Origin: Ancrocorticia sp047602305 | Lineage (GTDB): Bacteria; Actinomycetota; Actinomycetes; Actinomycetales; Actinomycetaceae | Direction: 5' to 3' | Assembly: GCA_047602305.1 (NCBI GenBank) | Contig: JASGHO010000001.1 | Coordinates: forward strand, 3,720,001-3,784,000 | DNA: 64,000 nt | Shown here: positions 23,907 through 32,478 of the stretch, in pieces | Layout: the number at the start of each line of letters is the position of its first letter | How positions within the stretch are numbered: position 1 is the first letter of the stretch | Translations under genes and position numbers: made by a program | The notes under the pieces: generated by a model | Told to the model about the DNA's origin: nothing | The model's database searches: none | Seen by the model: the letters and a program-made list of their open reading frames with translations, nothing else

Positions 23907-24230
23907 CTACGCATTGGTTGTCTTTCGCCGATTCTGCACGTGTTGCGGCGGCACGCCTCGTGAGCGCAGCATGCGTGAAAGGGTTGATGGGTCAACGGCG
24001 TACTCTTTCGAGAGCTTCATGAGCCCTTCGCCCGCTCGATACTTTTCGATGACAGCATTGTTTTCCGCATCGGTGAGAGGACGTGGATTGCGCTTCGGCA
24101 GCTTGCGTTTTTTGACTGTAGCATTTCCATAGATTGCGGCATTTAGTTGTTTAATGATACAATGTAGTTGGCACGTAGTAGGTGCGACGAGTTCTCTGGA
24201 TTTAATCGAGTGCTTGTCTGTACCGTGCAC
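23907..24230 (-). CDS. Resolvase-type helix-turn-helix tail, possible detached recombinase C-terminus
   Basis: The C-terminal part (LTDAENNAVIEKYRAGEGLMKLSKEYAVDPSTLSRMLRSRGV) is a resolvase/Hin-type helix-turn-helix, preceded by a basic KKRKLPKRNPRP linker. The frame stays open upstream through the whole 181-bp repeat to 24407 in the same frame as the recombinase at the other end of the element. A GTG at 24230 is the only plausible independent start and has no RBS. It may be a remnant, or the tail that completes the recombinase in the excised circle. Confidence 0.55.
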   Translation of the reverse strand: MHGTDKHSIKSRELVAPTTCQLHCIIKQLNAAIYGNATVKKRKLPKRNPRPLTDAENNAVIEKYRAGEGLMKLSKEYAVDPSTLSRMLRSRGVPPQHVQNRRKTTNA

Positions 24231-24407
24231 TGAAAAATCGGTGAGACCCTTGGGACTCGCCGATTTTTTATTTCGATAGTGGTGCGGACTTGAACCCCGA
24301 GAGGGCACAGGCAGCGGGAGAGCAAGCAGCGCTTGCGAGCTGCCTGTGTGCGAGCGATAGCGAGCGGTGTAGCTGCGTGGCAGATACGCAAGTCCCCCCT
24401 CGCGCAC
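24227..24407 (+). repeat. 181-bp direct repeat, right copy (R2), ending in att site 3
   Basis: Gapless near-identity with 2605-2785. It begins GTGCACTG instead of the tRNA end and carries the same terminator hairpin and the core CAAGTCCCCCCTCGCGCAC (24389-24407). The offset of 21,622 bp between copies is constant along the repeat. Confidence 0.85.
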
Positions 24408-24455
24408 TGGAAAAATGGCCCCTGACCTGGGATTTTATCACCCAGGTTGGGGGTC
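24389..24455 (+). repeat. 67-bp direct repeat with att site 3 and terminator
   Basis: This 67-bp stretch recurs without visible change at 27539-27605. It holds the tRNA 3' core followed by a hairpin, CCTGACCTGGG/CCCAGGTTGGGGG-type, with T-rich flanks. The pair bounds a 3.15-kb segment with the integrase remnant just inside. Confidence 0.8.
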
Positions 24456-24863
24456 GTTTTCGTGCCATGTGCTGAAATATGTGCTAAGCGTTCCCGAGAT
24501 GCTGCGTGAAGCGGTTGGCTGCGGCTTTCTGCATCGTTGGGGTGCATGGCTGTAAATGTTCATCGTGGTGGTGATGGTGGAGTGCCCGAGGCGCTCGTGC
24601 ACCACCTTGGGGTGCTCGCCTAACTCCAGCAGGAGTGTGGCGTGCGTGTGGCGTAGCCCTTTGATCGTGACGCGGGGTAGTGCCTCGTGTATCTTCGTGA
24701 TCCAGTTCAGACGGCGATCCCATCGACTGGTCATCGCGTCGAGTGAGCGGAGCTTGCCCTCGTCGTCACCGAACACATACGGGTCGGCTTTCGCCAACTC
24801 GAATGAGAGTTCGGCGTGGGCGACCTTGTAGGTGGCGAGCACTTTGAGAGTCGCGGCGTCCAT
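24438..24863 (-). pseudogene. Tyrosine integrase, C-terminal fragment
   Basis: About 141 residues of the catalytic domain remain. GLRHTHATLLLELGEHPKVVHERLGHSTITTTMNIYSH contains Arg, the second His box and the nucleophile Tyr; the usual H of the H-x-x-R box is Lys here (IKGLR). The arm-binding and core-binding domains and the first catalytic Arg region are missing. The 5' side breaks off in a short CATTCAGAAGTG tandem repeat at 24863-24886. It sits directly inside att site 3, as an integrase normally does. It is a relic of the element that first used the tRNA. Confidence 0.8.
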
Positions 24864-24987
24864 TCAGAAGTGCATTCAGAAGTGCGAAAAATTCAGTCGG
24901 GAAACCGGTGTGAGCTGGGAAGGCGCGGCACCACCTGAGTCTGCTTGTGCGATGCCGCGTCTACCCAGCTTGATTGCGTGTCTCGCT

Positions 24988-25809
24988 CTAGGACATTGAA
25001 AAACGGGGATCTTGCGCGTAGTCCTGTTGGCGCAGTTCAAGCGCGGCTCGTACCTGCTCGGGTGCATCGTCGCCCACAAGCACACGAAGGCGGTGGTTAT
25101 CCTGTGCGGCAACGTGAGACAGGATGGCGGCAGCAGCATCCGCCGGTGCTGTCCCACCCATCGGTTCGCCATGGGGCCAGGGTACCTCGGCGGTGCCGAA
25201 CAGCTCGGTTCGCAGTTCGTCATAAGCCGAGTTGGGGGAGCTGAACCGCATGCTTCCGCCCGCCCAATCTGTATCGAGTGATCCTGGCTCGATCAGCGAG
25301 ACGCGGATGCCGAACCGGCGTACCTCTGCCGCCATTGCTTCGCTGAACGCCTCAAGCCCGAACTTCGACGTGTTGTAGAGGCCGAGCATCGGCATCGTGC
25401 CGACTGCGCCAACGGTCGAAATCTGAACGATGTGTCCAGCGCCCTGGCGTCGCATGATCGGAATAGCGTTCTGGCTCAGCCACAGCGGGCCGAGCAGGTT
25501 AGTGTCGATGATCGAACGTGCTTCGTCCTCGGAGACTTCTTCGATGGCACCGATCAGGCCGTAACCCGCATTGTTCACGAGCACGTCGAGTCGGCCGAAG
25601 CGCTCGGCAACCGCCTCAACGGTTCTGTGTGCCGCCAGTCGGTCGCGCACGTCGAGAGTCAGAGTAGTCAGGCGCTCGTGCTCGGGTAACGTGTGCTCGC
25701 CGCGCACAGTCGCAACCACAATGTGTCCGGCCTCGAGCGCCGCGAGAGCGAGTGCTCGTCCCAGGCCGCGATTGCCGCCAGTAATCATCCATGTCTGTTG
25801 TGAGGTCAT
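24988..25809 (-). CDS. Short-chain dehydrogenase/reductase
   Basis: 273 residues from ATG at 25809. Classical SDR features: MITGGNRGLGRALA (T-G-x3-G-x-G cofactor loop), LDVRD, NNAG in LVNNAGYGLIGAIEE, the active-site Ser in HIVQISTVGAVGT, the Y-x3-K in YNTSKFGLEAF, and ISLIEPG-type RVSLIEPGSLDT. NAD(P)-dependent oxidation or reduction of an unknown small molecule in the cytosol. Divergent from the TetR gene, with a shared palindromic operator, which suggests substrate-linked control. Confidence 0.9.
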   Translation of the reverse strand: MTSQQTWMITGGNRGLGRALALAALEAGHIVVATVRGEHTLPEHERLTTLTLDVRDRLAAHRTVEAVAERFGRLDVLVNNAGYGLIGAIEEVSEDEARSIIDTNLLGPLWLSQNAIPIMRRQGAGHIVQISTVGAVGTMPMLGLYNTSKFGLEAFSEAMAAEVRRFGIRVSLIEPGSLDTDWAGGSMRFSSPNSAYDELRTELFGTAEVPWPHGEPMGGTAPADAAAAILSHVAAQDNHRLRVLVGDDAPEQVRAALELRQQDYAQDPRFSMS

Positions 25810-25814
25810 ACCTC

Positions 25815-25861
25815 AATCATACTCAAAACTGTACGCTCCGTCTCGTTTTGGGGATATGATT
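25815..25861. promoter_or_regulatory. Inverted-repeat operator between SDR and TetR genes
   Basis: AATCAT-N4-AAAAC on the left mirrors GTTTT-N6-ATGATT on the right, around TGTACGCTCCGTCTC. It fills the 57-bp gap between the divergent starts, so TetR binding here would control both genes. Confidence 0.5.
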
Positions 25862-25866
25862 CTGTC

Positions 25867-26445
25867 ATGGCACGCCAACGAACCCGCAGCAAAGTACACG
25901 AAGCCGTGTTGTCCCTCGCGCGAGATATCCCAGTCGGGAAGATCACAATGGAGGGAATCGCCCTGCGCGCCAGCATCAGCAAGCAGACGCTCTACCGCAC
26001 TTGGCCCTCGACCGGGGCGGTGTTTTTCGATGCGATCTTGGCGCGAAGCACAGACGACGTGGGAACGGTCATCGTGCCGACCACGGACAACCTCACCGCT
26101 GATCTAGAGGAGTTGGCGACCGCGACCATCGCGGAACTGACCGAGCCGAACCATGAGCCGCTGCTGCGGGCGGTGGCGGGCGAGATGCAGTCCGATGAGA
26201 CGCTGGCGGCACAGTACCGCGAGCTGCTGCTGCGTCCGCAGCTCGACAGTATTTCCCAGCGCTTTCAGCTCGCGGGTGTTTACGACCCCGAGGGCGCGGC
26301 TGAGGCGTTCGTTGGCCCGATCTTCCATTGCTGGTTCCTCCGAACCCGTCCGATTGATGCCGCCTGGGTGAAAGCTCATGTAGCACGCGTAGTACGCGGC
26401 TCTGTCAGCGCCTTTCGTGACGGCGGCACAGAAACGTTGGCGTGA
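25867..26445 (+). CDS. TetR/AcrR family transcriptional regulator
   Basis: 192 residues from ATG at 25867. The N-terminal HTH reads KVHEAVLSLARDIPVGKITMEGIALRASISKQTLYRTWPSTGAVFFDAIL, typical TetR including the YRTWPS variant of Y-x-H/Y-F. The C-terminal part matches the TetR_C_11-type ligand-binding domain (LLRAVAGEMQSDETLAAQYRELLLRPQ). Most likely represses itself and the SDR gene. Confidence 0.9.
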   Translation: MARQRTRSKVHEAVLSLARDIPVGKITMEGIALRASISKQTLYRTWPSTGAVFFDAILARSTDDVGTVIVPTTDNLTADLEELATATIAELTEPNHEPLLRAVAGEMQSDETLAAQYRELLLRPQLDSISQRFQLAGVYDPEGAAEAFVGPIFHCWFLRTRPIDAAWVKAHVARVVRGSVSAFRDGGTETLA

Positions 26446-26629
26446 CCCTCGCTAAATAGACAGTGAACTAGCGATGGGCACAACACCGCCCAGGTTTGCT
26501 TATGTGTTGCTCACACGCTTATGCATCAGTCGGTGGATCGCCCGGTAGGACTCGCAGTCGGTTCAAGTTTGTACTACTTCTGCACCAGTGATGCCCTGGT
26601 CGAGTATCGGATAGTCCAGGTGTGCAATC

Positions 26630-27290
26630 GTGCGAGCGCCCGCTTCTGACCATCTGACCAGGATCAACGATGCGAGCCGCAGGCAGAACATTGCCGCGGT
26701 CGGGGGCGCGACTGAGACAATTTCACACAAATCTATTGCCGATGCCTACGATTGCGTGCGATTGGTATTGCCACGCAAAGGTTCGTTCTTCCTGTACGGA
26801 GAGTGCGACGAACGACCTGTGACTATTGGTGATGCGGTAGTCATTGCGCCAGGTGCTTGGTCGGATACCAGCCAGAGGAACGGGTGACGATGACCACGCT
26901 GTTCTTGGATATGGACTTCCTCATTGAGCAGTTGTTCTGGCAATTTCTCGAACTGATTCCCGACAGAGAAGCAGCACGAGACCTCGCGGCAAGGCTCTAC
27001 CCTGATCTGGTTCAAGTGATTCATCTTGGGGAACCGACTGGTGAACGACTCGGGCTGATCCTCGATGAGATAGTCAGCCTTGCCAAAGACGCACGCACTG
27101 CCGCCAACTACTTCCGAACTCACGCTCTCGTATTCACGGTGCTTGCTGCGCTCGCCCCTCAGGTCCATAGCGTGCCTGTTGAGATGCCGTGGCTCTCCGC
27201 CAGGGAGCGCGCTGTGAGGGTTGGAAACGATATGCCGGGCACGACTCTGCGGTGTTCCGCCGCTACATGGGGGTCACACCACTTGACTAC
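26630..27290 (+). pseudogene. AraC-family regulator, frameshifted and internally deleted
   Basis: Two frames carry pieces of one AraC protein. 26690-26887 encodes a cupin-like start (YDCVRLVLPRKGSFFLYGE...VTIGDAVVIAPG). The frame then shifts near 26860 to ERVTMTTLFLDMDFLIEQLFWQFLELIPDREAARDLAARLYPD, and on to the linker (RTHALVFTVLAALAPQV). The two HTH motifs are missing, yet VFRRYMGVTPLDYR, the usual end of an AraC protein, appears near 27255-27296. So there is at least one frameshift and one deletion of the DNA-binding part. Confidence 0.7.
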
Positions 27291-27538
27291 CGGTGCTCTG
27301 GGCCGCCGAGCGCAAACCGCGAGGGGCCGGGCGTTGCCGTGGGTCGCGCTGCCCAGGCCTCTTGACGGCGCAACGGCAAACTGGCCTTGCCGGTTTCATG
27401 TGCTAACTCATGTGCTACCGACCATGCTAAGTCGTGAATCGCGGTGCAGTCTTCCACAGGCTGCCGCCGTAGAAATGGTGGAATCATGCGGCAAAACGGG
27501 GCTTCGTGATTTCATGTGCGAGGGGAAACTGAGCAGTT

Positions 27539-27605
27539 CAAGTCCCCCCTCGCGCACTGGAAAAATGGCCCCTGACCTGGGATTTTATCACCCAGGTTGG
27601 GGGTC
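27539..27605 (+). repeat. 67-bp direct repeat with att site 4 and terminator
   Basis: Copy of 24389-24455 (tRNA 3' core plus hairpin). Beyond it the sequence shows no further copy of the tRNA core, so this is the outermost chromosomal junction of the stack. The 27301-27803 stretch around it contains no supportable gene; short frames there lack recognisable content. Confidence 0.75.
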
Positions 27606-27803
27606 ATTTTGCGTTGATGATGTGACTTGAGGGGCAGAACGTGTGTCGGCGTTCTGGTCGCAGGAGGGGTCGGTCGTGGCGTCATGCGCTACGTCTCCAT
27701 ATCCAGGAAATACATTGAGTGACCCGGCTGATTCGGGCAAGGATCATCGGACATCGCAGTCTTCTAGGCTTGTACCGTTGAGGAACTGGAAGGCGCGGAG
27801 ATC

Positions 27804-28679
27804 ATGGATAGCTGGAACTCAGCCATTGGGCGAATTGAAGAGTTGCTTGAAGACGACATTGATGTGCAGGAGCTTGCGCAGATGGTGTTGACCTCGGAAT
27901 TCCACTTTCGCCGTATGTTCTCCGTGCTTTCCGGGATAACCCTTTCCGAGTACATCCGGCGTAGGCGGCTCACGGTTGCTGCTTCGGCTGTTCTTGAGGG
28001 TGGGGAGGCAATCCAAGATATTGCTGTGAGGTTTGGTTACTCCTCCGCTGATGCTTTTAGTCGAGCTTTTCGCTCCGTTCACGGCGTTGGTCCGAAGGAT
28101 GCCAGGCAATCAGGCGCGATCCTGCGTTCGCAACCCCGACTCGTATTCACACTCAACATAGAAGGAGTGGAGCAGATGAACTACCGCCTTGAAACCAGAG
28201 AACCCTTTGCGCTGATCGGCCTCAAGAGGCGCATGAACATCGTCTTTGAAGGGCCGAACCAGGCAATGATCGACTTCTACAAGGAGGTCGGCGGCGAAAC
28301 CGTAGATGCTATCGGAGAACTCGCTACGTTGGAGCCCCGGGGCACACTTACGGTGAGCACCGACTTCGAGGAAGGCCGTGAGGATGGCAGCAGCTTCGAG
28401 TACTGGATGGCTGCTGCGGTGGAGAGCCGCCCAGAAAAGGTAGTGTGTAACGGACATCAACTCGATGTGCTTGAAGTACCCGCGCTTACTTGGCTTGTGC
28501 TGTCCACTGAGGACACTGCGACCGAGTCGATTCAGCAACTCTGGGCGGATGCCTACGGCAAATGGTTCCCCGCGAACCCTTACGGCACGGTTCTTGGCCC
28601 TGAACTCTGTGTGATCGTCTATGACGAGGAAGGCAACGAACTTCGAGCCGAGGTTTGGCTGCCGGTACAGAAAGACTGA
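27804..28679 (+). CDS. AraC-family regulator with GyrI-like effector domain
   Basis: 291 residues from ATG at 27804, with GGCGCGGAG shortly before. The N-terminal pair of HTHs (DIDVQELAQMVLTSEFHFRRMFSVLSGITLSEYIRRRRLTVAA and IQDIAVRFGYSSADAFSRAFRSVHGVGP) is a complete AraC/XylS DNA-binding domain. Residues ~125-291 (REPFALIGLKRRMNI...FEYWMAAAV...TWLVLSTEDTATESIQQLWADAYGKWFP) form a GyrI-like drug-binding domain. Proteins of this layout activate efflux or detoxification genes on binding cationic compounds. No efflux gene is adjacent. Confidence 0.9.
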   Translation: MDSWNSAIGRIEELLEDDIDVQELAQMVLTSEFHFRRMFSVLSGITLSEYIRRRRLTVAASAVLEGGEAIQDIAVRFGYSSADAFSRAFRSVHGVGPKDARQSGAILRSQPRLVFTLNIEGVEQMNYRLETREPFALIGLKRRMNIVFEGPNQAMIDFYKEVGGETVDAIGELATLEPRGTLTVSTDFEEGREDGSSFEYWMAAAVESRPEKVVCNGHQLDVLEVPALTWLVLSTEDTATESIQQLWADAYGKWFPANPYGTVLGPELCVIVYDEEGNELRAEVWLPVQKD

Positions 28680-28858
28680 CGCCGGGCACTGAAACCTGGG
28701 CAAGCCACCCAGTCGAAGGTGTTGTTGTCCGCTTGTAGTCGAGGCTCTTTCACCGCGGGGGCCACGGGCCCAGCTTCAGAGTCAGTCGCACTCTACCCTC
28801 TCTTGATCGCCTAACTGCTTACAGGTAGCCTTGATGTGTTGAGGTTTAGGAGGGTTGT

Positions 28859-29437
28859 ATGCCGGTACAAGAACTCGCGCCCGCGTTCACCCTCGCGGAT
28901 GCTCGTGATGCGGGGCTGAACAAGGACCATGTCTATGGTCTGCTCGAGCGCGGTGAGCTCGAGAGGGCAGGGCGAGGTGTGTTCGTGCGTCCGGATGCTG
29001 TTGATCCCGCCTTCGCCGCGTTGGCTGCAGCGACGGCGATCCATGAAGATGCGACACTTTGTCTCACGAGCGCGCTTGTGCACCATGAACTCAGTGATGC
29101 GATCCCGTTTGCGTCCGATATTGCCCTGCCGCGCGGAACTCGGCATCCTGCGGGGCTTGAGAATGTGAGTTGGCACAGCTTCGACCCCGCTACGTTCCAG
29201 ATCGGGCGCGAGCAGGTGGACGTCGGCGAAGGGTTCACCGCCGCGGTGTACTCGGCGGAGCGAACCATTGTTGACTCGTTCAGGCTGATGCACCAAGAGG
29301 GTAGCGAGGTTGCATACGAGGCGCTTCGGCGCTGGTTTCGCTGCCCTGGAAGCACGCCGGCAGGCTTGCTGAAGGTCGCCAGTTCGTTCCCGAAGGCCCT
29401 TCCTCGAATCCGACAGGCACTGGAGGTGCTGGCGTGA
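28859..29437 (+). CDS. AbiEi-type antitoxin/transcriptional regulator
   Basis: 192 residues from ATG at 28859, with AGGAGGGTTGT upstream. The N-terminal winged helix (FTLADARDAGLNKDHVYGLLERGELERAGRGVFVRPD) followed by LCLTSALVHHELSD and VYSAERTIVDSFRLMHQEGSEVAYEALRRWFR matches AbiEi-like antitoxins, which bind the operon promoter and block the AbiEii toxin. The downstream toxin gene survives only as a C-terminal remnant, so this antitoxin is orphaned here. Confidence 0.85.
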   Translation: MPVQELAPAFTLADARDAGLNKDHVYGLLERGELERAGRGVFVRPDAVDPAFAALAAATAIHEDATLCLTSALVHHELSDAIPFASDIALPRGTRHPAGLENVSWHSFDPATFQIGREQVDVGEGFTAAVYSAERTIVDSFRLMHQEGSEVAYEALRRWFRCPGSTPAGLLKVASSFPKALPRIRQALEVLA

Positions 29438-29759
29438 CTTCACAGACACTGCCGCCATCGCATGTACTCGCCGCATGCAGGGTAGCGACCTGCAACAGGC
29501 GATCAGCACCGTTGCTCAGTACCGTCACGTGACGCCAGAGCCTCTTGGCCCGTTGCTCTCCCAGATGCCACCGCTTGCGCAGCGGAAGTGGGAAGTCTGG
29601 CGCCGGAAACAACGACTGGAGCAGTCAACGCCGGAGAGCTTTGCTGACCTCCTCAGCGCATGCTTCGAACTCACCGAACCCGCCCTCGCAGACAGTGTGA
29701 ATGATCGCGAATGGAACCCCGCCACCCGCACTTGGGAAGCGACAAACACCAACCGCTGA
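29434..29759 (+). pseudogene. AbiEii-type toxin, remnant
   Basis: A GTG at 29434 overlaps the antitoxin stop as a toxin start would (MTSQTLPPSHVLAAC) but runs into a stop after about 32 codons. A second frame, 29475-29759, encodes an AbiEii-like end (PLGPLLSQMPPLAQRKWEVWRRKQRL...FADLLSACFELTEPALAD). The nucleotidyltransferase core is absent. The toxin was lost by a large internal deletion and the antitoxin kept. Confidence 0.6.
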
Positions 29760-29808
29760 ACGCAGCAGATACGCAAGTCCCTGCGTTTGGGATGACCACT
29801 GTGCTGGA

Positions 29809-30369
29809 CTAACTTCTGCCGTGGGTGTGCATGCGCACGCCGGTTTCGTTGAAGATGCTGATGATCTGCGCTGGCCGGTTTCCGGCCGCTGACATCGCGT
29901 GCGGGGTGTGGGTGTCGAACTCGGCTGCTTCACCAGGAGCGAGGGTCAGGTCTTGTTCGCCCAGCCGGAGGCGTAGCTTGCCGTGGAGCACATAGAGCCA
30001 TTCGAAGCCGTCATGTACTCGTAGCTCAGGGAGCGGACCACCGGCCGGGTAGGTGATCTTGTAGGTCGCGACGGGCGAGTTTTCGGGCGCCAGGGGCGCG
30101 ATGATCAAGCCGTCTCTTTGGATGACCGGCCGTTGCACGCGTGGGTCCGTGGTGCTTTGGGGTATGAGGTCATCGAGCCGGATCCCGAGTCGCCGTGTTA
30201 ATGGGAGCAGTAATTCAAGGTTCGCCTGACGTTTGCCTGACTCGAGTCTGGATAGTGTGCTCGCTGAGATTCCTGCCGCCTCGGCGAGTTTGTCCAACGT
30301 CAACCCGCGCGCTTGCCGAACCGCGCGGAGTCTCGCACCGATCTGTCCCAGTTCACTACTCATATCCAT
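29809..30369 (-). CDS. XRE-cupin transcriptional regulator
   Basis: About 186 residues from ATG at 30369 (MDMSSELGQIGARL). The XRE HTH is RLRAVRQARGLTLDKLAEAAGISASTLSRLESGKRQANLELL. The C-terminal cupin reads HDGFEWLYVLHGKLRLRLGEQDLTLAPGEAAEFDTHTPHAMSA. The layout is the SutR/PuuR type, where the cupin senses a small ligand. Divergent from the oxidoreductase-methyltransferase fusion 60 bp away and likely its regulator. No clear RBS; an upstream in-frame ATG at 30399 is possible. Confidence 0.88.
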   Translation of the reverse strand: MDMSSELGQIGARLRAVRQARGLTLDKLAEAAGISASTLSRLESGKRQANLELLLPLTRRLGIRLDDLIPQSTTDPRVQRPVIQRDGLIIAPLAPENSPVATYKITYPAGGPLPELRVHDGFEWLYVLHGKLRLRLGEQDLTLAPGEAAEFDTHTPHAMSAAGNRPAQIISIFNETGVRMHTHGRS

Positions 30370-30382
30370 AGCTTGCCATTTC

Positions 30383-30398
30383 TGCAAGATTGTTTGCA
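30383..30398. promoter_or_regulatory. Candidate operator between XRE-cupin and oxidoreductase genes
   Basis: TGCAAGATTGTTTGCA is an inverted repeat of TGCAA with a 6-base spacer, in the 60-bp divergent gap. A likely site for the XRE-cupin protein. Confidence 0.45.
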
Positions 30399-30429
30399 AT
30401 TATGTGTTTGTGTGGCGCAGGATGTGGGT

Positions 30430-31998
30430 ATGCAACACAACACGTGGGATGTCATTGTCGTTGGCGGTGGAGTAGCGGGCCTGTCCGCCGCACTCATGCT
30501 TGGTCGGGCACGGCGCCGCGTGCTTGTGATCGATGGTGGTGAGCCCCGAAACCGCTTCGCTAGCACCATGCATGGTGTGCTTGGCATGGAGGGCATGCCT
30601 CCCGGTGATCTGCTCGCCCGGGGTCGTGGCGAAGTCGCCGAGTATGGTGTCGAGTTCACACACGGCACGGTTGATAGCGCAGCCCGCACCGATGATCGTG
30701 TGCGGCTCACGACCTTCGATGGCAATGTGCTTGCGGCTCGTGCGCTGATCGTCGCGACCGGTGTGGTCGACGAACTCCCCAACATTCCCGGTTTGCGGGA
30801 GCGGTGGGGTAAGACAGTACTGCACTGCCCGTACTGCCATGGTTGGGAAGTGCGCGACCAGCGCCTCGGGGTGCTTGCATTGTCGCCAATGGCGCTGCAT
30901 CAGGTGGAACTCATCAGGCAGTGGAGCGACCGTGTCACTTTCTTCAGCGCAGCCGCGGAACCCCTCACCACCGAGATCGAACAGCGCCTGCGCTCCCGTG
31001 GTGTCGTGATCGAGTCTGCCCCGGTTACCGCGGTGTTGGGCGACGGCGACACGATCGACGCCGTCGTGCTCGACGATCGTCGTCACGTGGAGATTGACGC
31101 GATCTTCATTGCGGCGTCATTGCGGCCGTGCGATGAGTTCCTCGCGAGCCTGAATCTTGCCCGTGCTGATACACCGATGGGGTCGTTCCTTGCGGTGGAC
31201 ATGATGGGGAGGACCAGCGATGATCGAATCTGGGCGGTTGGCAACGTAACGAACCCTGCCGCGAACGTGCCCGCGTCGATCGGTGCCGGGTCGATGACCG
31301 GCGGTGCGGTGAACGCTGCCTTGGTTGGCTGGGACTTCGACGCAGCACCGGCACCCAAAGATCCCGCCGAATGGCCGAAGGTCACAACGACCGAATTCTG
31401 GGAAGAACGCTACGCCTCACGTGCTCAGGTCTGGTCAGGCAAAGTGAACCGGGTTCTCAAAGATGTTGGCGCTACTCTCAAGCCTGGTAGTGCGCTCGAT
31501 GTCGGCTGCGGTGAGGGTGCGGATGTGATCTGGCTCGCTCAACACGGCTGGAAAGCCACTGGTATCGACGTGTCAGCCACCGCGACAGCCCGTGCCACCG
31601 GTGCCGTACGGAACCTTGATATCACCCCCGGGCAGGCCACCTTCACGACCGGTGCCCTCTCCGCGCTGAAGGGCAAGACTTTCGACCTGGTGACGGTCAG
31701 CTTCCTGCACGCTCCCGCAGATCTCCCGCGGGAAGCAATCCTGCGGCAGGCCACTGCGCATGTTGCTACGGGTGGACACCTGCTGATTACCTCGCACGTC
31801 GGATTCCCACCAGGCTCCCAGGTGGCGGAAGGTCACCAGCACCACTTCCTCACGCCTGCGGAGGAACTCGAACAGCTTGCGCTTGACCCGACCGCGTGGG
31901 AAGTCGTTATCGCCGAGACCCGCCCACGCCACGTCACCAGCCCGGACGGTGAGGACCTTGTCATCGAGGATGGGGTGGTCCTCGCCCGCCGACGTTAG
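30430..31998 (+). CDS. Thioredoxin-reductase-like FAD oxidoreductase fused to SAM methyltransferase
   Basis: About 522 residues from ATG at 30430 (MQHNTWDVIVVGGGVAGLSA). Residues 1-300 are a TrxB-like flavoprotein: GGGVAGLSAALMLGRA binds FAD, TVLHCPYCHGWE carries the C-x2-C redox pair, and IWAVGNVTNP is the second FAD motif. Residues ~315-522 are a class I methyltransferase: FWEERYASRAQVWSG, then ALDVGCGEGADVIWLAQHGW with the Gly-rich SAM loop, and FDLVTVSFLHAP. The GGGVAG-CPYCHG enzymes lack a dedicated NADPH partner clue here. The fusion suggests a redox-coupled methylation such as thiol or metalloid detoxification, which is inference. An earlier in-frame start at 30313 would overlap the regulator. 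Confidence 0.88.
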   Translation: MQHNTWDVIVVGGGVAGLSAALMLGRARRRVLVIDGGEPRNRFASTMHGVLGMEGMPPGDLLARGRGEVAEYGVEFTHGTVDSAARTDDRVRLTTFDGNVLAARALIVATGVVDELPNIPGLRERWGKTVLHCPYCHGWEVRDQRLGVLALSPMALHQVELIRQWSDRVTFFSAAAEPLTTEIEQRLRSRGVVIESAPVTAVLGDGDTIDAVVLDDRRHVEIDAIFIAASLRPCDEFLASLNLARADTPMGSFLAVDMMGRTSDDRIWAVGNVTNPAANVPASIGAGSMTGGAVNAALVGWDFDAAPAPKDPAEWPKVTTTEFWEERYASRAQVWSGKVNRVLKDVGATLKPGSALDVGCGEGADVIWLAQHGWKATGIDVSATATARATGAVRNLDITPGQATFTTGALSALKGKTFDLVTVSFLHAPADLPREAILRQATAHVATGGHLLITSHVGFPPGSQVAEGHQHHFLTPAEELEQLALDPTAWEVVIAETRPRHVTSPDGEDLVIEDGVVLARRR

Positions 31999-32005
31999 CG
32001 GAACG

Positions 32006-32203
32006 ATGCGATTATTGGAGTACATTGCTGTCGAAGACGAACCCGATGGTTGGTTGATCTTTCATACCACGCCCGTCACGAAGAAGGTTCTGATTGAAGT
32101 CGGACTAGGGGGTAGATAAATGACTAAGTACACCGATGTGAACGGAACTACGTTCAGCGATGAGGATATTGAGCAATGGGTCTACCCCAGGAGTGAGCAA
32201 TGA
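32006..32203 (+). pseudogene. Two short remnants, the second an antitoxin-like N-terminus
   Basis: 32006-32119 encodes 37 residues (MRLLEYIAVEDEPDGWLIFH...), unrecognised. 32120-32203 starts at the next base (MTKYTDVNGTTFSDEDIEQW) and stops after 27 residues. Its wording matches the start of small actinobacterial ribbon-helix-helix antitoxins (T-D-E-D-I-E-x-W). The following ~270 bp to 32478 hold only decayed frames. This looks like a worn toxin-antitoxin or element edge. Confidence 0.4.
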
Positions 32204-32478
32204 GCACCGAACACGTACGGCCAGCCGATCGGTGACTCAACACCAAGCTGGGAGGTTGTTTCTCTCCCGAGCGCTGACCCGAGGCACTGCGCCGTCGTCG
32301 ACAATGTCAATGGCCATCTGTACGGCTTTCGAGACATGGCTTGCCCCGAGCAATTTCGATGAAAGCGGAGGGCAAAAGCAGCCGTTGCGAGTATATGAAT
32401 GATTTTCTCTCAACGGAGCCGCGGAATCTGAAGCCTGGGCTATGTTGAATTCTCGCCGCCCGTTGAATCTGCTGGCTG

